This document shows positions 1-8,328 of a DNA stretch of 64,000 nucleotides, piece after piece. Each line of letters starts with the position of its first letter. Position 1 is the first letter of the stretch. The DNA comes from Falsiruegeria mediterranea M17. GTDB taxonomy: Bacteria; Pseudomonadota; Alphaproteobacteria; Rhodobacterales; Rhodobacteraceae. The DNA lies in NCBI RefSeq assembly GCF_900302455.1, contig NZ_ONZG01000009.1:1-64000 (forward strand), read 5' to 3'. Under the pieces are notes generated by a model, which was given only the letters and a program-made list of their open reading frames with translations, searched no databases and was not told the origin of the DNA. The position numbers and the translations under genes are program-made.

Positions 1-1
1 G

Positions 2-127
2 GTTGCGAACCGCGTGATCTTTATGGATGCCGGTCAGATCGTGGAACAGAACGAACCCGAAGAGTTCTTCAACAACCCGCAATCGGACCGGACCAAGCTG
101 TTCCTCAGCCAGATCTTGGGCCACTGA
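2..127 (+). CDS. ABC transporter ATP-binding protein, C-terminal end (partial)
   Basis: The first 41 codons visible are the tail of an ABC ATPase that begins outside the window. The fragment VANRVIFMDAGQIVEQN, then EEFFNNPQSDRTKLFLSQIL, is the usual end of polar amino acid importer ATPases (HisP/GlnQ/AapP type): post-H-loop strand, 'F(M)D.G.IVE', then the FF..P..(E)R...FL helix. The stop TGA is followed by a strong hairpin. The substrate cannot be read from this fragment. Confidence 0.75.
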   Translation, partial: VANRVIFMDAGQIVEQNEPEEFFNNPQSDRTKLFLSQILGH

Positions 128-148
128 CACTGGGTCTTTCAGAATGTG

Positions 149-177
149 AAAAGGGCGGGGAATTCCCCGCCCTTTTT
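149..177. terminator. Bidirectional rho-independent terminator
   Basis: An 8-bp perfect stem GGGCGGGG/CCCCGCCC with an AATT loop (153-172) is flanked by A-run and T-run, so it can terminate both the ABC gene on the plus strand and the convergent phosphatase gene on the minus strand. Confidence 0.85.
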
Positions 178-674
178 CAATCCAGAAGTTCTCGTGGGAC
201 GATGAAGTCCTGAACCAAACCGCTGTGCCAATCCACCTCGTCCCACTTGGGCGCATCGAAGGTCATGATCGTGGTGGCGCAGGTTGGGTAGTCGTGGAAA
301 CGCTCGGCGTCAGGCGGGGCCTGCACGATCTGGCCCGCAAACTCGGCCATGCCGGGGTTGTGCCCCAGCAGCAGCACGGCTTGTCCGGTGGCGTGGTTCA
401 GCTCGTTCAGAATTTGCTGCGCGGATGCGTGATACAGATCGTCCGTGAAGGTCGTCGTGCGCGCAGTCAGGGCCATGCGTTGATAGGTTTCGCGCGTGCG
501 GTGCGATGAAGAGCTGAGCACTTGGTCCGGCAACACGCCCTTTTTCTTGAGCCAGACCCCAACAGCCTCGGCCGAGGCGCGGCCACGTTTGTTCAACGGG
601 CGGGCGTGATCGGGCAAGCCAGGGTCGCCCCAACTGGATTTTGCATGCCGCGTCAGGATCAGGGTCAAGGTCAT
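177..674 (-). CDS. SixA-type histidine phosphatase family protein
   Basis: A 165-residue protein of the histidine phosphatase (phosphoglycerate mutase-like) superfamily, SixA branch. The catalytic RHAKS motif is at residues 9-13 (phospho-accepting His10) and the second histidine is in LLLGHNPGM (His105). Members remove phosphate from phosphohistidine proteins or small phosphoesters; the target here is unknown. The ATG overlaps the stop of the upstream 4Fe-4S gene in an ATGA junction (671-674), so the two are probably cotranscribed. It ends at the bidirectional terminator at 149-177. The family is clear; the exact substrate is not. Confidence 0.85.
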   Translation of the reverse strand: MTLTLILTRHAKSSWGDPGLPDHARPLNKRGRASAEAVGVWLKKKGVLPDQVLSSSSHRTRETYQRMALTARTTTFTDDLYHASAQQILNELNHATGQAVLLLGHNPGMAEFAGQIVQAPPDAERFHDYPTCATTIMTFDAPKWDEVDWHSGLVQDFIVPRELLD

Positions 675-1324
675 GATGGGTGAAATGCTCTCATGTGATG
701 TGCGGTTTGGGCTTGGCTGCGTCCAGCCCCTGCGCTGACTGGGCAGGCCAGGCGGGTGGCGCAGCCTTCGGTCAGGCAGGTCTGTCCGGCTGGTGTGTTC
801 AGATAGGCGTGGCAGTTGTCGACGTCATAGAACGACTGGGCATTCAGGGCTTCGACCGGGCAGGCGGTGGCGCAGGGGGCAGGGCAATCTGTGCAGGGTG
901 AAACACCTGATGGCTGGGGAATGTCGAATTCCTGCTCGAAATGCAGCGCACCTCGGAATGAGATCAGCATGCCGACAGTGTCCTGCACCAGGGCGCCCAC
1001 AGGGCTGGTGAAGGTGCGCCCGGATTTAAGGGCCCAATCGATGAAAGGCGTGTAGGGCGGCCCGCCAAAGGGAAAGTAGGCCGTTGCAGTGAAATCCTGC
1101 GCCAAGCCTTGCACCACCCTGGTTGACCATCGGTCGATCGGATGGCGCAGCCCGTCTGTCCACTCAGGAGAGGTTTCGAATGTGTCCCAAAACGCGGCGG
1201 CTGTACCGAGCAGGATCAGCGTTCCACCGTTCAGCTGTTTGGCCTTGCTCATGCGTGGGTGCTGTGCCCCCATGACGATGAGGCCTGTCGCGCGGGCTGC
1301 GGCCTCTACCTTGGCATAGCTCAC
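671..1324 (-). CDS. 4Fe-4S ferredoxin-like protein (QueG C-terminal-like)
   Basis: About 217 residues with two cysteine clusters: CTDCPAPCATACP (about 144-156), a classic CxxCxxxCxxxCP, and further Cys near 183-194 ending in ACPV. The pattern matches the bacterial-ferredoxin module of epoxyqueuosine reductase (QueG, COG1600), but the protein is much shorter than QueG, so it should not be called QueG; it probably carries one or two Fe-S clusters in a redox role not identifiable here. I place the start at GTG 1324 because it overlaps the stop of the desaturase gene (GTGA). The longer in-frame ATG at 1384 would overlap that gene by 64 bp. Confidence 0.7.
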   Translation of the reverse strand: MSYAKVEAAARATGLIVMGAQHPRMSKAKQLNGGTLILLGTAAAFWDTFETSPEWTDGLRHPIDRWSTRVVQGLAQDFTATAYFPFGGPPYTPFIDWALKSGRTFTSPVGALVQDTVGMLISFRGALHFEQEFDIPQPSGVSPCTDCPAPCATACPVEALNAQSFYDVDNCHAYLNTPAGQTCLTEGCATRLACPVSAGAGRSQAQTAHHMRAFHPS

Positions 1325-2115
1325 TTGCGTCGAAACGGGAGCGTCAGGCTCCATTTCAGGTGCGCGGGTCGATCGTCCTGCCATTCCAATCCCACCGTCA
1401 TCTGGTCATGCCCCTGCTCTGGCTGCGCGACATAGGTTCCGAACATGTGGTCCCAAATCGACAGGGCGAACCCATAGTTGCTGTCATGTTCATGCCGGTG
1501 CACCGAATGATGAACCCGGTGCATGTCCGGCGTCACCAGAACCCTACGCAGGACAGCATCCAGAGCAAGAGGAAGTTTTAGGTTCGCGTGATTGAACAGC
1601 GCCGTGCCGTTGAGCAGAATTTCAAAAATCAGCACGGCCAGAGCACTTGGCCCAAGCAGATAGACCAACCCGATCTTCAGCAGCATCGACAGGGCAATCT
1701 CGATGGGATGAAATCGCACGGCGGTGGTCACATCCATGTCGCGATCCGCATGATGAACCCGGTGCAACCGCCACAGCAGCGGCACCTTATGGGTGATCAG
1801 ATGTTGCGCCCAGATGGCAAAGTCCAGCACCAGTACGCAGACAATCAGCTCAATCCATGCGGGCCAGTCCAAAGCGTTGAACAAACCCCAACCTTGTACC
1901 TGCGCATCCCAGGCCGCCCCAATCGCCAGAAGAGGCAGCACAGCCGCCATCAGACGCAGAGTGAGCGTATTCAGAATGGTAATGCTCAGATTGGTGCGCC
2001 AACGGTCTGCTCGTGGGAGAGAACGGGGTCGACGGGGTAGGGCGGCCTCTGACAGGGCACAGGCTGCGAACAGGCCCAGAAACACGGCAAAGCGGATGGG
2101 GATCTCATGTTCCAT
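1321..2115 (-). CDS. Sterol desaturase / fatty acid hydroxylase family protein
   Basis: About 264 residues, integral membrane di-iron oxygenase of the fatty acid hydroxylase superfamily. Its histidine clusters are typical: HLITH (about 105-109), HRVHH (118-122), a third HP box, and HRVHHSVHRHEHDSNYG near 199-215. The N-terminal half holds several hydrophobic helices. Members hydroxylate or desaturate lipids, sterols or carotenoids at the membrane; the substrate here is unknown. A TTG 18 bp upstream (2133) is an alternative start. Downstream the stop overlaps the start of the 4Fe-4S gene, suggesting a transcriptional unit oxygenase / Fe-S protein / phosphatase. Confidence 0.85.
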   Translation of the reverse strand: MEHEIPIRFAVFLGLFAACALSEAALPRRPRSLPRADRWRTNLSITILNTLTLRLMAAVLPLLAIGAAWDAQVQGWGLFNALDWPAWIELIVCVLVLDFAIWAQHLITHKVPLLWRLHRVHHADRDMDVTTAVRFHPIEIALSMLLKIGLVYLLGPSALAVLIFEILLNGTALFNHANLKLPLALDAVLRRVLVTPDMHRVHHSVHRHEHDSNYGFALSIWDHMFGTYVAQPEQGHDQMTVGLEWQDDRPAHLKWSLTLPFRRK

Positions 2116-2172
2116 CCCGTCACATTCCGACAACGAAATGTGTAATGCAAGCCGGAACGCGACACGAATGCG

Positions 2173-3036
2173 TCAGTTGGGGCGGATCATCGATCCTGCG
2201 CCGTGATCTGTGAAGAGCTCCAGGAGAACACAATTCTGAACCCGGCCATCAACGATGGTACAGGCTCGTACCCCATTGCGCACGGCATCCAGCGCCGTTT
2301 CCGTCTTGGGGATCATACCCCCTGCGATCACGCCGCTTGCGGTCATCGCCTCGACATCTGCTGCCGTAAGTTCGGTGACTACGTCGCCTGCAGCGTTCTT
2401 CACGCCGGCCACATCGGTCAACAGCAACAGGCGATCAGCTTGCAGGGCAGACGCAATCGCACCCGCAGCAGTGTCGCCGTTGATGTTGTAAGTCTCGCCA
2501 TTCCGACCTGCGCCCAACGGGGCGATCACTGGAATCACGTCCTTTTCAAACAGATCATGCAGGATTTTGGGATTCATCTGCGATGGTGTACCGACGAATC
2601 CAAGCGAGGCGTCGGTCTGATCACAGGTGATCAGATTGGCGTCCTTGCCGGACAACCCCACGGCTGTGCCACCCTGCGCGTTGATCGCCTGCACAATGCG
2701 TTTGTTTACAACGCCGGACAGCACCATCTCGACCACCTCGACGGTGGCGGCATCCGTGACGCGTTTACCGTTCACGAACTCGGACTGGATATCAAGTTTC
2801 TTCAGCATGGCGTTGATCATAGGACCACCGCCGTGGACGATCACGGGGTTCACGCCAACTTGCTGCATCAGAACGATGTCACGGGCAAAGCTTTCCATCG
2901 CCTCGTCGCTGCCCATGGCATGTCCACCCAGCTTGATAACGACGATCGCGCCGTCATAGCGTTGAAGGTATGGCAAGGCACTGCTGAGTGTGGCGGCGGT
3001 CGCAATCCAATCGCGGTTCATGTTCTGCTTCTTCAT
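2173..3036 (-). CDS. argB: Acetylglutamate kinase
   Basis: About 287 residues, full length for ArgB, which phosphorylates N-acetyl-L-glutamate with ATP in the second step of arginine biosynthesis. Seen: the amino acid kinase N-terminus [11 protein letters not shown], the VHGGGPMIN glycine-rich loop, [14 protein letters not shown] (substrate site), [21 protein letters not shown], and a C-terminal [14 protein letters not shown] typical of arginine-sensitive ArgB. The start ATG at 3036 has AAAGGGA upstream and gives the common 'MNRDWIATA' N-terminus; an upstream ATG at 3078 would add 14 residues not usual in the family. It stands alone after a strong hairpin at 3107-3145. Confidence 0.95.
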   Translation of the reverse strand: MKKQNMNRDWIATAATLSSALPYLQRYDGAIVVIKLGGHAMGSDEAMESFARDIVLMQQVGVNPVIVHGGGPMINAMLKKLDIQSEFVNGKRVTDAATVEVVEMVLSGVVNKRIVQAINAQGGTAVGLSGKDANLITCDQTDASLGFVGTPSQMNPKILHDLFEKDVIPVIAPLGAGRNGETYNINGDTAAGAIASALQADRLLLLTDVAGVKNAAGDVVTELTAADVEAMTASGVIAGGMIPKTETALDAVRNGVRACTIVDGRVQNCVLLELFTDHGAGSMIRPN

Positions 3037-3106
3037 CGTCCAAGTCCCTTTGGCCACCCGTGTTAGGGCCTTTGGCACGATAAGCCAAGTTAGGATTGCC
3101 CAAGAG

Positions 3107-3145
3107 CCCCCTGTCGCGACGGTGACACACCGTCGCGACAGGGGG
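3107..3145. terminator. Long perfect hairpin between PepSY gene and argB
   Basis: An 18-bp perfect stem with a 3-base loop ACA. Each arm contains the 8-bp palindrome GTCGCGAC. It lies immediately after the stop of the PepSY gene. There is no T-run on the minus strand, so it may be a processing or stabilising structure or an intergenic palindrome rather than a classic terminator. Confidence 0.6.
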
Positions 3146-3149
3146 GAGT

Positions 3150-4559
3150 TCAGCTGAGCGCCCGTTTCATCGCCGGGATATTCCCCAGAATCAGAAAGTC
3201 AAAGGCCAACACCACAAGCAAGGTGAGGCCGACAAGCGGAAAGGCCATTGAGGTGAACAACCCGACGAGCACAGCGCTCTTCCAGAACGGTAGATCTGCG
3301 GGCAACGGAGGCGCGGCCAGGCGTCCGGCGCGGGACGGGCGGCGCTTGACCCACATGACGATGCCCGAGACGCAGATAAAGATCACTGACAGGCAGAACA
3401 GCGTGTTCAGCACAAAGTTCCAGGTGCCCATGAGCCCCATGTGGAACGGGATGCCAAGCGCCATGGCCTTGCCCATCACCGAGTAATCGGCATAGTGCAC
3501 ATCGGCCAGGATCTTGCCGGTGTATTGGTCCACATGCACGGTCCGGTCGGTGGTCGGCTCATCGGAATCGCTGCTCATGGAATCGCGGTTCAGGGTCCAA
3601 ACACCGCCTTTCCCGTTGGGATAGGCGACCCGGAACCGGCCATCCATTCCCAACGACACCCCAAGCGCGGCCACTGTGTCGATGTTTACAGGCTGGCCTT
3701 GAGGCACGCCGATTGCACCTGAGTTCGAGCCGGAGGCAGGCATGGGTGTCTGCTCCAGCGCCCAGGGGACATCGTTTTGCGCGCCGTGGTTCATGCTTGC
3801 GTGGACGTCATCGGACAGCGGAACGTTGTCCCATTTTTCAGCTGGGAAACTGCTCCAAGGTTGCACGATCATGCCGCCCCAAACGCCGGCCCAGGCAAGG
3901 CCAGAGATCAGGAACACGACCAGCAGACCAGACATCCAGAACCCGGTGACCGCATGCAGGGATTTCCAGAACGCCCGCCCCTGCGCGCGCAGGTTCGGAA
4001 CAAAGGCCACCATAGCATTTCCACGCGGCCACCACAGATATAGGCCAGTAAATACCAGCACGAGGCTCAAACCAGCCGCGATCTCTAGCAACCTGTCGCC
4101 TGTATCGCCAATCAGCAGGGTCGAGTGGATGTTGTCAGCCAGATCGTACCAGCCTGCGCGCCGATCCCATGTCTCGGTCACTGCACCGGTGTAGGGGTCC
4201 AGGGCGACCATTTTCTGACCATCCTCGGTCTTGATGCGGAACACGGTGGCCAAAGTGTCGGATTTGGGGCCGATCCATTCGACAATCGTTCCGGGGGCGG
4301 ATTGGGTTGCCAGATATGCCTGCTCCGAGATTGGCAAAGCGACCTCTCCGCGGGGGACAGCGATTTTTTCACCATCGCGGCCGTCAAATTGGGTGATGAA
4401 CATCATCATCAGGCCAGTGACGGCCAGGATGATCAGGAAGGGGATAACAAAAATCCCCGCGTAAAAATGCCATCGCCACGCGGCAAAATAGAACTTCTGT
4501 GCAAAGCCATCAGGGTTCTGAGTATCGCCCAGGGGGGTGGTGTTGAGGTTCAACGCCAT
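3150..4559 (-). CDS. PepSY-associated TM helix domain protein
   Basis: About 469 residues of the PepSY_TM family (PiuB-like), inner-membrane proteins often linked to siderophore/iron or copper handling and thought to carry electrons in some members. The N-terminus has [20 protein letters not shown] (first helix with the conserved WHFYAG), PepSY-like segments follow ([18 protein letters not shown]), then the helices [20 protein letters not shown] and [19 protein letters not shown] at the end, about four in all. The start is ATG 4559 with GGAG six bases upstream; an upstream ATG at 4571 or 4706 lacks this. A DUF2946-like gene lies just upstream, a pairing often seen with metal uptake loci. Confidence 0.8.
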   Translation of the reverse strand: MALNLNTTPLGDTQNPDGFAQKFYFAAWRWHFYAGIFVIPFLIILAVTGLMMMFITQFDGRDGEKIAVPRGEVALPISEQAYLATQSAPGTIVEWIGPKSDTLATVFRIKTEDGQKMVALDPYTGAVTETWDRRAGWYDLADNIHSTLLIGDTGDRLLEIAAGLSLVLVFTGLYLWWPRGNAMVAFVPNLRAQGRAFWKSLHAVTGFWMSGLLVVFLISGLAWAGVWGGMIVQPWSSFPAEKWDNVPLSDDVHASMNHGAQNDVPWALEQTPMPASGSNSGAIGVPQGQPVNIDTVAALGVSLGMDGRFRVAYPNGKGGVWTLNRDSMSSDSDEPTTDRTVHVDQYTGKILADVHYADYSVMGKAMALGIPFHMGLMGTWNFVLNTLFCLSVIFICVSGIVMWVKRRPSRAGRLAAPPLPADLPFWKSAVLVGLFTSMAFPLVGLTLLVVLAFDFLILGNIPAMKRALS

Positions 4560-4632
4560 TGGATTCTCCATATCGGAACGGGCCTTGTGCTGCGGGCACA
4601 GGCCTAATTGAGTGTTGGGTGTTCGTGAAAAG

Positions 4633-4998
4633 TCAGGAGAGCGCAGGCGGCCCGCGCGCATCATAGCGCCAGTGGAATCCGGCAGAGCGATGCGTGAATT
4701 CGGCACGGGCCCAACGGGCTTGTGCCGGGAACGTCAGAGGGAACGGTCCCTCAAAGGTCATGCTTGGCGTGACGTCGGTCAATCCGGCATAGGGGCAAGG
4801 CATCCGTTCGTCACTGTCTTGATGGTCCGGCTCGTCCTCGTTCAGGTCGACCCAGGTTTCGACAACGCCATCCGAGGTGCAAAGCACCAGCAGCATCCGA
4901 CCGTCAGCCGTGGTCGCAGGCATCCAGCCTTGAGGAATCGCGCTGGTCACTGCCACCGCGATCAAGACCATCACTGCTGCAAACCGGATCAGGATCAT
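4633..4998 (-). CDS. DUF2946-like small secreted or anchored protein
   Basis: 121 residues with an N-terminal hydrophobic segment (residues 2-20), the motif LLVLCTSDG, then CPYAG, and an ARGPPALS tail like the 'ARAPP' ending common in DUF2946 proteins. Two conserved cysteines suggest metal or redox binding, but function is unknown. Its ATG overlaps the engB stop (ATGA, 4995-4998), and the PepSY gene follows after about 73 bp on the same strand, so it may link metal handling to the yidC-engB transcript. Confidence 0.6.
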   Translation of the reverse strand: MILIRFAAVMVLIAVAVTSAIPQGWMPATTADGRMLLVLCTSDGVVETWVDLNEDEPDHQDSDERMPCPYAGLTDVTPSMTFEGPFPLTFPAQARWARAEFTHRSAGFHWRYDARGPPALS

Positions 4999-5648
4999 TC
5001 GAGTGTTGCAATCACCGATCGCAAGGTCGAAATTCCATCGCCCTTTTCCGACGAGGTCAGGATGATCTCGGGGAAAGCGGCGGGGTGTTTGGACAGCGCA
5101 CCGCGCACCTGTGCCAAGATGCGTTCGCGGTCCTTGGCCTTGACCTTGTCAGTCTTGGTCAGGACGCATTGAAAGGTCACGGCGCTGGTGTCCAGCAGCT
5201 TCATGATTTCGTCATCCACTGGTTTGACACCGTGGCGCGCGTCGATCAGCACAAAGGCGCGGCGCAGGGTCTGACGCCCGCTAAGGTATTGCTTAAGCAG
5301 CCGTTGCCATTTCTCGACGACCGGCAGCGGCGCGTTGGCATACCCATAGCCCGGTAGATCCACCAGATAGAGGTCCGGCCCTTGGGTGAAATAGTTGATC
5401 TCTTGCGTGCGGCCCGGCGTGTTCGATGCGCGCGCCAGTCCCTTGGTTCCGGTCAGCGCGTTGATCAGGCTGGACTTGCCCACGTTCGAGCGGCCGGCAA
5501 AGCACACCTCGATCCGATCTGCTGGGGGCAGGCCGGACATTGCGACAACGCCTTTGACAAACTCGGACTGGCCGGCAAACAGCTTGCGGCCGTGTTCGAT
5601 GGTGGCGGTGTCCGGGGTCTCAACCTCGGGGAACGGGAGTTGGGTCAT
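4995..5648 (-). CDS. engB: Ribosome biogenesis GTPase EngB (YihA/YsxC)
   Basis: About 217 residues, the normal EngB size. GTPase motifs are clear: G1 AGRSNVGKSSLIN, G2-region 'TPGRTQEINYF', G3 DLPGYGYA, G4 TKTDK, G5 'TSSEKGDG'. EngB binds GTP and assists late assembly of the large ribosomal subunit. The start at 5648 is an ATG overlapping the MOSC gene stop (ATGA), fitting the chain yidC-MOSC-engB-DUF2946. Confidence 0.95.
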   Translation of the reverse strand: MTQLPFPEVETPDTATIEHGRKLFAGQSEFVKGVVAMSGLPPADRIEVCFAGRSNVGKSSLINALTGTKGLARASNTPGRTQEINYFTQGPDLYLVDLPGYGYANAPLPVVEKWQRLLKQYLSGRQTLRRAFVLIDARHGVKPVDDEIMKLLDTSAVTFQCVLTKTDKVKAKDRERILAQVRGALSKHPAAFPEIILTSSEKGDGISTLRSVIATLE

Positions 5649-6385
5649 AGCAGAGTTACCTTGTCTCCGACGGACAGTTGGCCACCTTGGATCACTTCGG
5701 CTTGGACGCTGAAATCCTGATGGCCCCAATGTGACAGGGCGCCCAACGTATCCACGTCGCGGATGCCGGTTTCGGGGTTCGCTGTGGTGGCCAGGCATCG
5801 GGTTGTGGGTTCAATGACTCGGAAAACGGCCTCGCCGATTTGAACCTCACGCCCGACCCAGTCGAGCTCTTGCCATTCGGGCACCTGATCGAACCAGACG
5901 TTGCCGCGCCAGCGATGAATGGACAGATCCTGCCCCAACTGACGCTCGACCGCGCGGTGCGAGGCCATGTTGCACAATGTCACGGAGGGGAAGTCGGCAT
6001 CTGTCATGCCACGACCGGGCACGCGTACCAACCGTGCCGAGGCTGCGCGATCTGCAGGCATAAGGGGCTTCACCCAGTCCAGGAACGGTTGCGTGTCAGT
6101 CTCTGGATCGAACTCCAGATCGGAACGCTCTGGATGGGACAGAATGATCCGCCCACTGTCCAACAGCTTGCAACTCATGGCCATGAGTTGCGGTGCCTTG
6201 GCGCCACGGCTGAAGTTGGCGCAAGGCACCCATTCAGAGCCATCGGCCTTGGACCGTTCATGGGCAACCGCCCAAATGCGATCCCCGGGCATGGTCTGCC
6301 CGGGGGTGAATGTTGCCTGCTGCACCGCCTCTCGGCCGTGGCTCTTTATGGGATGCCGCCAGAGGCTGGTGACGAAGCCGGTCAT
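5645..6385 (-). CDS. MOSC domain-containing protein
   Basis: About 246 residues. N-terminal VTSLWRHPIKSHGREAVQ is the MOSC N-terminal beta-barrel signature ('YPIKS.'), and the C-terminal part has the MOSC core with CLATTANPETG (the conserved Cys) and 'LGHWGHQDFSVQAEVIQGG..VGD'. MOSC proteins are related to the C-terminal domain of molybdenum cofactor sulfurase and to YcbX/mARC enzymes; some reduce N-hydroxylated compounds. The ATG at 6385 overlaps the yidC stop (ATGA). Position between yidC and engB is conserved in many Rhodobacteraceae as far as I recall; the substrate is unknown. Confidence 0.85.
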   Translation of the reverse strand: MTGFVTSLWRHPIKSHGREAVQQATFTPGQTMPGDRIWAVAHERSKADGSEWVPCANFSRGAKAPQLMAMSCKLLDSGRIILSHPERSDLEFDPETDTQPFLDWVKPLMPADRAASARLVRVPGRGMTDADFPSVTLCNMASHRAVERQLGQDLSIHRWRGNVWFDQVPEWQELDWVGREVQIGEAVFRVIEPTTRCLATTANPETGIRDVDTLGALSHWGHQDFSVQAEVIQGGQLSVGDKVTLL

Positions 6386-8202
6386 TTCTGATCCGGTTTC
6401 GGCGACTTCTTGAACGACGATTTGATGTTGCCAAAGACGTCCGGCTTGTAGCCCTGGCTGCGCATGATCAGATACTGCTGCGTGAACGTGATCGTGTTGT
6501 TTGCAATCCAGTAGACCACCAGACCGCTGGCAAAGCTGCCCAGCATGAACATGAACACCCACGGCATCCAGGCAAAGATCATTTGCTGCGTCGGGTCGGT
6601 GGGCGCCGGATTCAGCTTCTGTTGCAGCCACATCGAGATACCCAACAGCAACGGAAGGATGCCGATGAAGATCAGCGCCATGATCGATTCCGGTGCCGGG
6701 CCACCCCAGGGCAGCCAGCCAAAGCCGTTCATGATTGAGGTCGGATCCGGCATGCTGAGGTCTTGGAACGGGCCAAACCAAGGGGCTTGACGCAGTTCGA
6801 TGGTGACAAAAATCACCTTGTAGAGCGAGAAGAAGATCGGGATCTGCAAGAGGATCGGCAGACAGCCCGCAGCGGGGTTCACCTTTTCCTTCTTGTATAG
6901 CTCCATCATGCCTTGCTGCATCTTTTGACGGTCGTCACCAGCTGCCTCTTTCAGGGCCTCCATCTGCGGCTGCAGTTCCTTCATCTTCGCCATCGAGACG
7001 TAGGACTTATAGGCCAGCGGGAAGAGGATCGCCTTGATGATCAGCGTCAGACCAACGATCGACCAACCCATGTTTCCGATCAACTTGTTGATCTCGTGCA
7101 GGAGCCAGAAGATTGGCTTGGTCAAGAAAAAGAACCAACCCCAGTCGATGCTGTCGATGTAGCCTTCGATACCGGTGCGCTCGTAGTTGCGAATGGTTTC
7201 CCATTCTTTGGCGCCTGCAAAAAGGCGGGTCGATACGGCGGCGGTTTCACCAGCTGCAACTGTCAGGGTCGGCAGGACCGTTTCGGTCTGGTAGATTTTG
7301 CGGCGATCGTCATATTTGGCAGCGGCCTTGAACTTGCTGCCGGGTTCCGGGATCAGCGTTGTCATCCAATAGTGGTCGGTAAAGCCGATCCAGCCGTTTT
7401 CCTGAACCTGGAACACCTCAGCCTGCACGCCCTCATTCGGGTCGATGTCAAAGTCCCGCACATTGCTATAGGAAATTTCGGCCAATGTACCATCGGTCAT
7501 ACCGACGACGCCTTCGTGCAGGATGAAAAAGCCCTTCAGACCCGGCAAATCGGCGTCCTCACCCGTGCCGTGGCGCGCCAGGATTCCATAAGGTGCCATG
7601 CTTGCACTAGAGTCAGAATTGTTGGTGACCGATTGAGTGACCGAGAACATGTAATTCTCGTCCACAGAAATCTCGCGGCGGAAGGTCAGGCCATTGGGGC
7701 TCTGCCATGCCAGCGTGATTGGAGTGTCGACCGTCAAGTTGGTCCCTTTTTCAAGGGTCCAGTTGGTGTTTGCACCGGGAACATCGTCACTCGAAACACC
7801 CGAGCCGGGCGCCCAGCCATAAAGCGCGTAATACGCCGATTCCGAACCCAGCGGATACAGAACCTTTTCGATCGGCGAGTTCGGTTCGATCGAAACGCGA
7901 TAGTCCTTGAGTGACAGGTCATCGATACGGCCACCCTTGAGCGAGACGCTGCCGGTCAAGCGCGGGGTGTCGATATCGATCCTCGGTGCTTCGGCGGCTT
8001 CCTCAGCCTCAGCTTCAACCGGGCCCGCTGTTGTCGCATCTGCGGCCGATGGGGCTGTGGCGACTGACCCTTCGGTTGCTGCGATTGTCGCGTCTTCGGT
8101 CGGGGTGCTGGGCTCTGGCGGTGGGAACAGCACAAACCAGACCAGGATCACGAGAAAGCTGAGCGCGGTTGCGAGGATGAGATTCTTGTTCTGATCGTCC
8201 AT
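6382..8202 (-). CDS. yidC: Membrane protein insertase YidC
   Basis: 606 residues. The N-terminal helix (NLILATALSFLVILVWFVLF) is followed by a low-complexity acidic/Ala linker to about residue 75, then the large periplasmic beta-domain to about 350. The conserved insertase core begins at WGWFFFLTKPIFWLLHEINK and continues with 'NMGWSIVGLTLIIKAILFPL' (carrying the core Lys/Arg groove region), KMKELQPQM and GCLPILLQIPIFFSLYKV. YidC inserts and folds inner-membrane proteins with or without SecYEG. It heads the overlapping chain yidC-MOSC-engB-DUF2946; rpmH-rnpA and yidD lie apart, at 14.2-14.8 and 11 kb. Confidence 0.97.
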   Translation of the reverse strand: MDDQNKNLILATALSFLVILVWFVLFPPPEPSTPTEDATIAATEGSVATAPSAADATTAGPVEAEAEEAAEAPRIDIDTPRLTGSVSLKGGRIDDLSLKDYRVSIEPNSPIEKVLYPLGSESAYYALYGWAPGSGVSSDDVPGANTNWTLEKGTNLTVDTPITLAWQSPNGLTFRREISVDENYMFSVTQSVTNNSDSSASMAPYGILARHGTGEDADLPGLKGFFILHEGVVGMTDGTLAEISYSNVRDFDIDPNEGVQAEVFQVQENGWIGFTDHYWMTTLIPEPGSKFKAAAKYDDRRKIYQTETVLPTLTVAAGETAAVSTRLFAGAKEWETIRNYERTGIEGYIDSIDWGWFFFLTKPIFWLLHEINKLIGNMGWSIVGLTLIIKAILFPLAYKSYVSMAKMKELQPQMEALKEAAGDDRQKMQQGMMELYKKEKVNPAAGCLPILLQIPIFFSLYKVIFVTIELRQAPWFGPFQDLSMPDPTSIMNGFGWLPWGGPAPESIMALIFIGILPLLLGISMWLQQKLNPAPTDPTQQMIFAWMPWVFMFMLGSFASGLVVYWIANNTITFTQQYLIMRSQGYKPDVFGNIKSSFKKSPKPDQK

Positions 8203-8328
8203 CGGGGACAGCCACCTTGTGCGTTATGAGACAAGGGAGGGTTCAACAGAGTGCAGGTCAAAAGGTCAAGCGGAATCACGTCGCATCCTGGCCTAAAACG
8301 GGATGAAACGCCCCGATGTGAGCCTGTT

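Noticed and set aside
671-1384. Epoxyqueuosine reductase QueG
   Set aside because: Only the Fe-S module and length of about 217 residues are present; the corrinoid-binding part and full QueG length are missing.
2203-3066. 287-codon plus-strand open frame
   Set aside because: Antisense to argB.
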